Positions 1-5,300 of a stretch of 8,396 nucleotides of DNA are shown here, in pieces. This stretch comes from Rhodospirillales bacterium. Its GTDB lineage: Bacteria > Pseudomonadota > Alphaproteobacteria > Acetobacterales > Acetobacteraceae. Each line of letters begins with the position of its first letter. Position 1 is the stretch's first letter. The notes below the pieces were generated by a model, which worked only from the letters and a program-made list of their open reading frames with translations, did no database searches and had not been told where the DNA came from. Made by a program: the position numbers and the translations under genes. The stretch lies in the NCBI GenBank assembly GCA_025352915.1, contig JANXSA010000350.1:1-8396 (forward strand), in the 5' to 3' direction.

Positions 1-68
1 TTTCCAGGCAGATGCGGCTGCATCCGCTCCCACTGGTGGTCTGTCAACATCAACCGAACCGACGACAT
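1..68 (-). CDS. IS5-family transposase, N-terminal fragment (runs off left edge)
   Basis: The minus strand from 68 reads a short leader and then MLTDHQWERMQPHLPG, which continues off the left edge. The 'LTDxQWExxxPxLPGK' opening is typical of IS5-family (IS427/IS1031-like) transposases, which are DDE enzymes that cut and rejoin the element's ends. Only about 22 codons are visible, so no catalytic residue can be checked and intactness is unknown. I chose the ATG at 68-66 because a GGGAG Shine-Dalgarno (plus-strand 75-79) lies 6 nt before it. An in-frame ATG at 50 would give the shorter 'MLTDHQW' form but has no ribosome site. The family call comes from the N-terminal motif alone. Confidence 0.82.
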   Translation of the reverse strand, partial: MSSVRLMLTDHQWERMQPHLPG

Positions 69-122
69 CCAACGCTCCCGCAAAAGGAGCTTGAATCAGA
101 TTTCCTGCCGAGCCGGAATCCC
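1..122 (-). mobile_element. Partial IS5-family insertion sequence, one terminal region
   Basis: The segment upstream of the transposase start (69 to about 122) should hold one end of the element. It contains GATTCAAG and ends near GGGATTCC when read on the minus strand, in the A/T-relieved style of IS5-group terminal repeats. The outer boundary at 122 is an estimate: the opposite end lies outside the window, so neither the inverted repeat nor the target duplication can be matched. Reading to the right, the signal peptidase gene starts about 160 bp away. Confidence 0.6.
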
Positions 123-210
123 GAATGTCAACGCGATCTAACACCCACCCAAGAAAAACCAACCATTTCGGCGACGCCCCTTCAAGCCGGACACCTCCCC
201 CACCCACGTG

Positions 211-258
211 CCCAAAAGAATAAAAGTCTTTTTGCTTCTTTTTCTTCAGAAAAAGAAG
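211..258. repeat. A/T-rich hairpin unit upstream of lepB
   Basis: Positions 235-245 and 248-258 form a perfect 11-bp inverted repeat (CTTCTTTTTCT / AGAAAAAGAAG) with a 2-nt centre. It is preceded by a small near-palindrome, AAAAGTCTTTT, at 222-232. The composition is strikingly A/T-rich for this genome. It sits 22 bp before the lepB start and could be a repetitive intergenic element, an intrinsic terminator between the IS and lepB, or both. I recall similar hairpins as recurrent in Acetobacteraceae intergenic DNA, but copy number cannot be tested here. Confidence 0.6.
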
Positions 259-280
259 AATCCTTCCTCCCCCCCTAGCC

Positions 281-1141
281 ATGCTCCGCTGGTCCGCCGC
301 CCTCCTCACCCTCCCGCTCCCCGGCCTCGGCCACGCCCTCGTCGGCGCCCTCCCCCGCGCCTTGCTCATCACCACCATCTCCCTGCTCTGGGTGGCCCTC
401 TTCGCCTTGCTACTGACCGTCGAAACTGTCACCCAAACCCATCTCATACTCTCCGCCATCTGGATGGTCACGGCTCTCTCCGCCGTCCTGGCCGCCGCCG
501 CCGACGCCTGGCGCCTCGCCCGCGCGCCCACCCGCCCGCCCGTCCCCTGGCCCCGCCGCACCGCGACACTGGCCGCCGTCCTGGGCCTGAACACCGGCCT
601 CGCCTACCTCCCCATTGCCCCGATCACCTGGCGCAGCTTCTATATCCCCAGCCCCTCGATGGCCCCCACCCTGCGCCCTGGCGATCGGTTCATCGTCCAG
701 GAAGGCTGGTACGACACAAATCCGCTCCAACGCGGCGACATCGTCGTCTTCTCCCGACCCCACGACCATGCCGGTTACGTCAAGCGTGTCATCGGCCTCG
801 GCGGCGACCGCGTCCGCATGGTCAATGGCACCCTGCTGCTCAACAGCACCCCGGTGCCCAGCACCCGCCATCCCACCGAGCCGAACCAGCAAATCCTCAC
901 CCTGCCCGACGGCCCCAGCTATACTGTGGCCAAGCTCTCCAACCAGGGCTTCGCCAACAACACCCCCGAATTCCTCGTTCCGCCCGGCCACTTCTTCGTT
1001 CTCGGCGACAACCTCGACAACAGCTACGACAGCCGCACCGACGCGCGCCTGCGCTACATTCCCACCGCCAACCTGATCGGCCGCGCCGCCATCATCTACT
1101 GGCCATTCACCAATGGCCGCTTCGGCACGTCCCTGCGATAA
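281..1141 (+). CDS. lepB: Signal peptidase I with N-terminal multi-pass membrane domain
   Basis: This 286-aa enzyme should cleave signal peptides from exported proteins at the periplasmic face of the inner membrane. The S26 catalytic boxes are present: IPSPSMAPTLRPGD with nucleophile Ser126, YVKRVIGLGGD with general-base Lys168, and FVLGDNLDNSYDSR near 239-252. Before them are about 115 residues with hydrophobic segments around 29-47, 56-75 and 95-115. They include PGLGHALVGALPRALL, which resembles the 'PGLGQxYxGxxxRG' motif of TM2-like domains found fused to some signal peptidases. Classical LepB has one or two short membrane anchors, so the N-terminal part is atypical. ATG 281 is the first in-frame ATG after the stop at 221-223. 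No Shine-Dalgarno precedes it, only a pyrimidine-rich run. This may be a second, specialised signal peptidase rather than the main lepB. Confidence 0.92.
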   Translation: MLRWSAALLTLPLPGLGHALVGALPRALLITTISLLWVALFALLLTVETVTQTHLILSAIWMVTALSAVLAAAADAWRLARAPTRPPVPWPRRTATLAAVLGLNTGLAYLPIAPITWRSFYIPSPSMAPTLRPGDRFIVQEGWYDTNPLQRGDIVVFSRPHDHAGYVKRVIGLGGDRVRMVNGTLLLNSTPVPSTRHPTEPNQQILTLPDGPSYTVAKLSNQGFANNTPEFLVPPGHFFVLGDNLDNSYDSRTDARLRYIPTANLIGRAAIIYWPFTNGRFGTSLR

Positions 1142-1151
1142 GCCGCACAGC

Positions 1152-1179
1152 CCGTCGCCAAAAAAAACCCTTGCGACGG
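1152..1179 (+). terminator. Possible hairpin after lepB
   Basis: CCGTCGC (1152-1158) pairs perfectly with GCGACGG (1173-1179) around a 14-nt loop that carries a run of eight A. It starts 10 nt after the lepB stop. The stem is short, the loop is large and no T-run follows, so it is a weak terminator candidate. Its right arm overlaps the proposed -35 box of the next gene, which would link termination and initiation. Confidence 0.3.
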
Positions 1180-1206
1180 TTAGTTATGTCAGTTAGATTG
1201 CCCGGA
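1171..1206 (+). promoter_or_regulatory. Candidate sigma-70 promoter, leaderless, for the 1206 gene
   Basis: TTGCGA (1171-1176) and TAGATT (1194-1199) are separated by exactly 17 nt, each matching 4 of 6 consensus bases. A start 7 nt after the -10 box falls at 1206, the A of the next gene's ATG. No Shine-Dalgarno precedes that ATG, which agrees with a leaderless transcript. Direct repeats of GTTAG occur at 1179-1183 and 1192-1196, inside the spacer and -10 region. Prediction from sequence only. Confidence 0.45.
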
Positions 1207-1673
1207 TGACCCATGACACAAACCCTCCCCCCAAGGCGTTCGGCGCCTTCGCGGCGGAGCTATGTGCCAGCCTCATCGCCCGCAACAAGCTGCTCGCCAT
1301 GCTGCTGAAGCCGTTCCTGGACTACTTCCAGCGCACCATGGCCGCCGTCGAAACCCTGCTCGCCGCCCTGCGCGCCGGCCAGTTCACCCCTCCTTCCACC
1401 CAGGCACCTTCCGCCCCCGCGCCCGCCGCTCGCAGCACCGCCGCACGCCCCACATCCGTATCCGCGCCCCGTATCGCGGCCCCCCGTGTCATCCTGTGCC
1501 GCCCGCGCCAGCCCCGCGCGCCCGATGCCGCCAGCACCCCATCAGCACCCAGGCCGCCCATCATCACGCGGCATCGCCCCCGCTTCACCCCCGCCAACAC
1601 CCCGCCCGCGTCTTTTCGTTTTTTTGCCCCCTCCCAGCGCCCCGGAAGAACCACATCAATTTCGTTACGATAA
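1206..1673 (+). CDS. Hypothetical small protein: helical N-terminus, Pro/Arg-rich tail
   Basis: I do not recognise this 155-aa protein. Residues 10-60 look like a continuous helical segment rich in Ala and Leu (for example ARNKLLAMLLKPFLDYFQRT), amphipathic rather than membrane-spanning. Residues 61-155 are Pro/Ala/Ser/Arg-rich, probably disordered and strongly basic. Codon third positions are mostly G or C in this frame and the N-terminal half reads like real protein. Other frames are also open here: one runs 1262-1678, so the C-terminal half could be a shadow or follow a frameshift. ATG 1206 has no ribosome site, but a promoter-like pair places the transcript start on it. The stop codon falls inside a palindrome. 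Real-gene probability is moderate; no function is assigned. Confidence 0.6.
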   Translation: MTHDTNPPPKAFGAFAAELCASLIARNKLLAMLLKPFLDYFQRTMAAVETLLAALRAGQFTPPSTQAPSAPAPAARSTAARPTSVSAPRIAAPRVILCRPRQPRAPDAASTPSAPRPPIITRHRPRFTPANTPPASFRFFAPSQRPGRTTSISLR

Positions 1674-1679
1674 CGTAAC
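1663..1679. promoter_or_regulatory. Nested palindrome, possible operator
   Basis: GTTACG-ATAA-CGTAAC (1664-1679) is a perfect 6-bp inverted repeat with a 4-nt centre. CGTTA-CGA-TAACG (1663-1675) is a second perfect palindrome nested in the same bases. The site overlaps the stop codon of the small ORF (1671-1673) and lies 67 nt before the DUF924 start. It is A/T-rich for this genome and has the size of a dimeric repressor site. The cognate regulator is unknown. Confidence 0.45.
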
Positions 1680-1745
1680 CAATAACAAAACCCCATATCC
1701 ACCAGCCCGCCCCCCGTGCCATCCCTGTCGCAAACGGAGCCCGCC

Positions 1746-2315
1746 ATGCCAACCACCACCGCCGCCGACATCCTGACCTTCTGGTTCCAGGGCGACCCCG
1801 CCATCTGGCGCACCGACCCATGGTTCAAGAAGAACGACGCCTTCGACAGCGAAATCCGCACCCGCTTCGCCACCGCCGTCCACGCCGCCCAGGACGGCGT
1901 CCTCGATGCCTGGACCGCAACACCCGGCGGCACCCTGGCCCTGCTCATCCTGCTCGACCAGTTCGCCCGCAACATCCATCGCGGCTCCCACCTCGCCTTC
2001 GCCGGCGACGCCCACGCCCGCCGCATCGCCCGCGCCGCCACTGCCGACGCCATCGAGGACCGCCTCACCCCGGTCCAACGCGTCTTCCTCTATCTGCCCT
2101 TCGAACACTCCGAAGCCCCCGAGGACCAGGAGGATTCCATCCGCCTGTTCGAATCCCTCCCCCCCTCCTCCTGGCGCGACAACGTCGTCCTCTACGCCCA
2201 CAAGCACCGCGACGTGATCCAAGAATTCGCCCGCTACCCCCACCGCAACGCCGCCCTGGGCCGCGAAAGCACCCCGGCCGAAACCGCCTGGCTAGCCGCC
2301 GGAGGCGGCTTCTAA
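1746..2315 (+). CDS. DUF924 family protein
   Basis: The 189-aa product matches the DUF924 family (TPR-like fold, function unproven) over its whole length. Visible signatures are DILTFWF at 8-14, WFKKNDAFDSEI at 26-37, LILLDQFARNIHRGS at 67-81, FLYLPFEHSEAPEDQEDS at 114-131 and a C-terminal HRDVIQEFARYPHRNAALGR with STPAE at 154-179. ATG 1746 is chosen over an upstream in-frame ATG at 1716 because a GGAG site (1736-1739) lies 6 nt before it and the family begins here. The gene is C-rich at third positions. Its 3' end overlaps the convergent HD-domain gene by 24 bp. Some members occur near stress or envelope genes, but nothing here pins down a role. Confidence 0.92.
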   Translation: MPTTTAADILTFWFQGDPAIWRTDPWFKKNDAFDSEIRTRFATAVHAAQDGVLDAWTATPGGTLALLILLDQFARNIHRGSHLAFAGDAHARRIARAATADAIEDRLTPVQRVFLYLPFEHSEAPEDQEDSIRLFESLPPSSWRDNVVLYAHKHRDVIQEFARYPHRNAALGRESTPAETAWLAAGGGF

Positions 2316-2948
2316 CCCAATCTCCGTCTCGAACACCGCCAGGAAATCCGCCAAAAACTGCGTCCGCTCCCGCGCCAGCCGCCCCCCCGTGCCCGTCTGA
2401 AACCCACCCTCCAGCGTCAACAGCTTCGTCCGAAAATGGTCAATGGCAAACGCCCGGTCATCCAGCGCCCGCCGCTCCCCGCGCGGATCATCCGCGTCAT
2501 ACAACGCCGAGCCCATCCGCCCCGCCGTATAGAAACACCGTGCCACCCCGATCGCCCCGATCGCCTCCAGCCGGTCGGCGTCCTGAAGAATCCGTGCCTC
2601 CAGCGTCCGCGGCGCAATCCCCGCCGAAAAACTATGCGCCTCAATCGCATGCGCCACCGCCTCGATCCGCCCAGCCGCCCAGCCCATCTCGCCCAGGATT
2701 CCCCGCCCCCGCTCCGCCGCCAGCCGCGAGGCCTGGCTGCGCAGCGGCGACGACTTCTCCACATGCACGCAATCATGCAACAGCACCGCCGCCGCCAACA
2801 CCTCGCCATCGCCGCCTTCCACCGCAGCGATCACCCGCGCATTGGCCCACACCCGGCCGAGATGCCCCACATCATGCGACCCGTCATCGCCCCCCGCCAC
2901 CAGCGGCACCAACCGCCCGGCCAACAACCCAAAAGGAGAAAACACCAT
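2292..2948 (-). CDS. HD-domain phosphohydrolase (YedJ-like)
   Basis: The 218-aa product is a predicted metal-dependent phosphohydrolase of the HD superfamily, closest in pattern to the YedJ-type group, whose substrates are mostly unknown. Metal ligands are visible in order: SHDVGH (His25, His29), the LLHD pair (His58-Asp59) and LQDADRLEAIGAIG (Asp123/Asp125). The C-terminal part, DHFRTKLLTL followed by GRLARERTQFLADFLAVFETE, is also typical of that group. The start is ATG 2948; a GTG directly before it (2951) is an alternative and no strong ribosome site separates them. It lies 17 nt after the stop of the upstream minus-strand gene, suggesting one operon. Codons favour G endings (GTG, GGG, CGG, TTG), unlike the C-ending plus-strand genes nearby. 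The family call is firm; the substrate is unknown. Confidence 0.88.
   Translation of the reverse strand: MVFSPFGLLAGRLVPLVAGGDDGSHDVGHLGRVWANARVIAAVEGGDGEVLAAAVLLHDCVHVEKSSPLRSQASRLAAERGRGILGEMGWAAGRIEAVAHAIEAHSFSAGIAPRTLEARILQDADRLEAIGAIGVARCFYTAGRMGSALYDADDPRGERRALDDRAFAIDHFRTKLLTLEGGFQTGTGGRLARERTQFLADFLAVFETEIGLEAASGG
2294..2310. terminator. Hairpin inside the convergent gene overlap
   Basis: AGCCGCC (2294-2300), GGA, GGCGGCT (2304-2310) form a perfect 7-bp stem with a 3-nt loop. It lies wholly in the 24-bp region shared by the ends of the DUF924 and HD genes, so both C-termini (LAAGGGF and LEAASGG) are coded through it. It could serve as a bidirectional end-of-transcript structure, but neither side has a T-run, so intrinsic termination is unproven. 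Confidence 0.4.
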
Positions 2949-2965
2949 CACCCCCGCTCATCCGC

Positions 2966-3961
2966 CTACCACGACATCGACTGCACCGGCACCGGCGCGG
3001 TGCGCGAATTGCGGCCCGGCGACGCCGTCGACGTCCACTCGGTAAACGGCATATAGCGTGGCGCCAGGAACTGATAGGTGCGCGAGATCAGGTCCCACGG
3101 CACATCCTCGCCCCGCTCGGCATCGCTCCACCCATCCAGGATCGGCTGCCAGGCGCGCTGGGTGCGATACAACTGGTCCCGGTTGGACCGGATGAACGCC
3201 TGCTGGCCTTCCATGTTGCGCAGCGAGTTCAACACCTCCCCGGTCTGCGCCGCCACCTCGTCAAAGCGCGCCTGGAACTGCTCACGCGCGGTATTGGCCA
3301 GCCGCAACACCCGGTTCAGCGTCTCCTGGCGCTGGCTATCGCCCCGCTGCGTCGCCACGATCCGCTCAAGCCGCCCGGTCATCATCTGCACCACCCGCAA
3401 CAGCCGGTCGCGCAACGCCTCGATATACGCCAGCTCACCGGCCAATGCCTCGACCAACGCCACCACGGCATCCTTGCTCGCCAGCCCAAGCTCGGTGGCG
3501 GCACGTTCGAACGCCAGTTGAACCTGCTGCCGCAACGCCGGCTCCGTCTCCAACCGCGCGATCGGATCACCCTTGGCCGGATCGGCGGCGTCGGGATCGA
3601 TCCACGACAGCAACTGCAACTTGACGATGCTGAAGGCCCGTCGGCGATGCTCGGCCGCCGGCTCCCAACTTGCCTGCCCGCTCAGTACCTCGCTGGGCAA
3701 CCGGTCGCCCAGGCTGAGACCGCAGACGTAATCGAGGCTCTCGGCGATCAGCCCAAGCATCCGCCCATCCGGGCTGTCATCACCGATGCCGAACTCCCGT
3801 TGCAACGCCCGCAACGGCACGATCGCCTCGCGTTCGCCCAGCGTCACCACCATCACCGGCGTGCCATCGGCCCGGGCCCGGCGGAAGCTGACGGTGCCAA
3901 GCATGGTGAAAACCTGGTGCTTCAGAACGCACCGGTCAGGGAGGGCGTCATCGCTGGTCAT
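2966..3961 (-). CDS. Conserved-looking hypothetical protein, helical/coiled-coil
   Basis: This 331-aa protein is not assigned to a family I can name with confidence. Residues 20-60 (MLGTVSFRRARADGTPVMVV and on) look like a small beta-rich domain. Residues 140-270 are long helices with heptad-like Leu/Ala and charged residues, suggesting a coiled coil. A conserved-looking block with DVPWDLISRTYQFLAPRYMPF (286-306) precedes a Pro/Ser/Thr-rich tail. There is no signal peptide or membrane segment, so it is probably cytoplasmic. ATG 3961 is chosen because GAGG (3968-3971) lies 6 nt upstream; further in-frame codons reach 3988. It is first in a two-gene operon with the HD phosphohydrolase and is divergent from the EAL gene. 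Coding confidence is high; function is unknown. Confidence 0.82.
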   Translation of the reverse strand: MTSDDALPDRCVLKHQVFTMLGTVSFRRARADGTPVMVVTLGEREAIVPLRALQREFGIGDDSPDGRMLGLIAESLDYVCGLSLGDRLPSEVLSGQASWEPAAEHRRRAFSIVKLQLLSWIDPDAADPAKGDPIARLETEPALRQQVQLAFERAATELGLASKDAVVALVEALAGELAYIEALRDRLLRVVQMMTGRLERIVATQRGDSQRQETLNRVLRLANTAREQFQARFDEVAAQTGEVLNSLRNMEGQQAFIRSNRDQLYRTQRAWQPILDGWSDAERGEDVPWDLISRTYQFLAPRYMPFTEWTSTASPGRNSRTAPVPVQSMSW

Positions 3962-4125
3962 GCTCGGCCTCGTCGTACTGGACCACACTCAACCCCTGGG
4001 CTTAAGGCAGGATGAACGCCGCCATTTGCAGGCGGTGCGCAGGCCAAGCAAAAAAGACACGCAGTGAAAGGAATCATCAAGGAACCATGCCATAAATAGG
4101 GATTGTCCCATTGTGTGAGACCAAC
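3962..4125. promoter_or_regulatory. Divergent intergenic region between unknown/HD operon and EAL gene
   Basis: These 164 bp must hold the control signals for both the leftward operon and the rightward EAL gene. It is the most A/T-rich non-coding patch in the central block. An imperfect GC stem occurs around 4018-4036 (CCGCC...GGCGG). CATAAATA at 4091-4098 resembles a -10 element on either strand, and GGGA-TTG-TCCC (4099-4109) is a small palindrome beside it. I see no convincing -35 partner on either strand, so no promoter is called precisely. Confidence 0.4.
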
Positions 4126-4977
4126 ATGCGTTCTGTTCCATACCACGATCTGTCCCCCACCGGGCGCAGCCGGCGCGTCCCACCACCGCCGAGCGAGTCC
4201 CATGCCGAGCGGGCCCATCTCCGCAGGCTCCGGCGCGACCTGACCGAGGCCACCGAGCATGAGGGATTTGTACTGCATTATCAGCCTTGTATCGCGCTGC
4301 GCAGCGGCACGATCGTCGGTGGCGAGGCATTGATCCGCTGGCCGCATCGCAAGCGCGGGTTGATGGCGGCCGGCTCGTTCATCCCGGTGGCCGAGCAATC
4401 CGGCCTGATCACCGATATCGGCGCCTGGGTTTTGCGGGCTGCCTGCCTCGCCGCCACGGGCTGGGCCCCCGCCATCCGCGTCTCGGTGAATGTATCGGCG
4501 CGCCAGTTGCACGACCAGGAGTTGCTGCGCCAGATCGGCGACTCGCTGGACGCCTCGGGACTGGAGCCCGAACGCCTGGAGATCGAGCTGTCCGAGGCGA
4601 TCCTGATGGACGACAACCTCGACACGCTGCTGGCCCTGTCGGCCGTACGCGACCTCGGCGTCGGCATCACGCTGGACGATTTCGGCTCCGGTGTCGCCAG
4701 CCTGGCGATGCTCAAGCGCCTGCCGCTGGAACAGATCAAGCTCGATCGCGCCTTGGTCCGCACCTTGCCGGACGATGCCGAGGACGTCGCCATCGTCCAG
4801 GCCATCGTCGACACCAGCCATGCCCTCGGCCTGGGCGTGGTGGCCGAAGGAATCGAGACCGAAGCCCAACGCAGCCTGTTGACCGCCATGGGCTGCGATC
4901 ACGGCCAAGGCTACCTGTTCAGCCAGCCGCTGCCCGAGGACCAGTTTCGCCAACGCCTGGGCAAGCTCGCCGCCTGA
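4126..4977 (+). CDS. Stand-alone EAL-domain protein, predicted c-di-GMP phosphodiesterase
   Basis: The 283-aa product is almost entirely an EAL domain, which linearises cyclic di-GMP to pGpG. There is no GGDEF, PAS or membrane segment, only about 40 basic residues in front. Numbered from ATG 4126, the catalytic residues are present: Glu67 (GGEALIRW), Asn122 (VNVSARQ), Glu154 (IELSE), Asp184-Asp185 (LDDFG), Lys205 (KLDRALV), Glu241 (EGIE) and Gln261 (GQGYLFSQPL). Loop 6 reads DFGSGVASL where most active enzymes have DFG(T/A)GYSSL, so activity may be altered. ATG 4126 is preferred over TTG 4111 because GAGA lies 5 nt before it. It is divergent from the unknown/HD operon and followed after 41 nt by the DUF3253 gene. 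The domain call is firm; activity is likely but unproven. Confidence 0.93.
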   Translation: MRSVPYHDLSPTGRSRRVPPPPSESHAERAHLRRLRRDLTEATEHEGFVLHYQPCIALRSGTIVGGEALIRWPHRKRGLMAAGSFIPVAEQSGLITDIGAWVLRAACLAATGWAPAIRVSVNVSARQLHDQELLRQIGDSLDASGLEPERLEIELSEAILMDDNLDTLLALSAVRDLGVGITLDDFGSGVASLAMLKRLPLEQIKLDRALVRTLPDDAEDVAIVQAIVDTSHALGLGVVAEGIETEAQRSLLTAMGCDHGQGYLFSQPLPEDQFRQRLGKLAA

Positions 4978-5018
4978 TCCGCTTGCCGCAACGGGCGTGG
5001 AAAGCCCATAGAGAGCTG

Positions 5019-5300
5019 GTGAACACAACCCTGCTCGAAGACTTCCTGCTGAACCACCTGCGCGCCCAGGCACCCGTCTCGGCCGATCCGGTCCAGGTGG
5101 CGCGCGCGTTCCAAGCCGCCACCGACCCGGACAACCGCGCGCCCGAGGCATGGCACCGCCATCTCTCGGCCATCCGCCGCACCGCGCTGCGCCTGGCCGA
5201 GGACGGGCGGGTCGAGGTGCTGCGCAAGGGCAAGCCGGTGCCGGCCGCCGAAGCCCGCGGGGTAATCCGGTTGCGCCTGCCATCCGAGAGCGCGCCGTGA
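5019..5300 (+). CDS. DUF3253 domain protein
   Basis: The 93-aa product matches DUF3253, a small probable winged-helix domain of unknown function. Diagnostic features are VQVARAF (26-31), WHRHLSAIRRTALRLAEDGR (45-64), VEVLRKGKPVP (65-75) and the terminal RGVIRLRL (80-87). The start is GTG 5019: it gives the usual family length, and no ATG exists upstream in frame. The purine-rich GAGAG (5011-5015) is only 3 nt away, closer than ideal. The gene lies 41 nt after the EAL stop and shares its last bases with the next gene (GTGA), so the three may be cotranscribed. The helix-turn-helix-like shape suggests nucleic-acid contact, but this is inference. Confidence 0.85.
   Translation: MNTTLLEDFLLNHLRAQAPVSADPVQVARAFQAATDPDNRAPEAWHRHLSAIRRTALRLAEDGRVEVLRKGKPVPAAEARGVIRLRLPSESAP

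Noticed and set aside
2..141. Plus-strand open reading into the window (ends at 94 or 141)
   Set aside because: The same bases encode the transposase N-terminus on the minus strand with a ribosome site; the plus frames show no family pattern.
208..1209. Alternative plus frame across lepB starting in the hairpin unit
   Set aside because: Arg/Pro/His-rich shadow of the signal peptidase frame, which carries all catalytic boxes.
1322..2243. Minus-strand open frames opposite the small ORF and DUF924
   Set aside because: Gly/Val/Ala-rich or Arg/Ala/Trp-rich shadows of the plus-strand reading, without domains or ribosome sites.
1820..4015. Very long plus-strand open frame (about 730 codons)
   Set aside because: It is Pro/Arg/His-rich with no domain, and runs across the DUF924 gene and antisense to two well-supported minus-strand genes. 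It is a GC-driven shadow.
4091..4109. Promoter for the EAL gene at CATAAATA with GGGA-TTG-TCCC beside it
   Set aside because: A -10-like element exists on either strand but no acceptable -35 is found at 16-18 nt, and the palindrome arms are only 4 bp.
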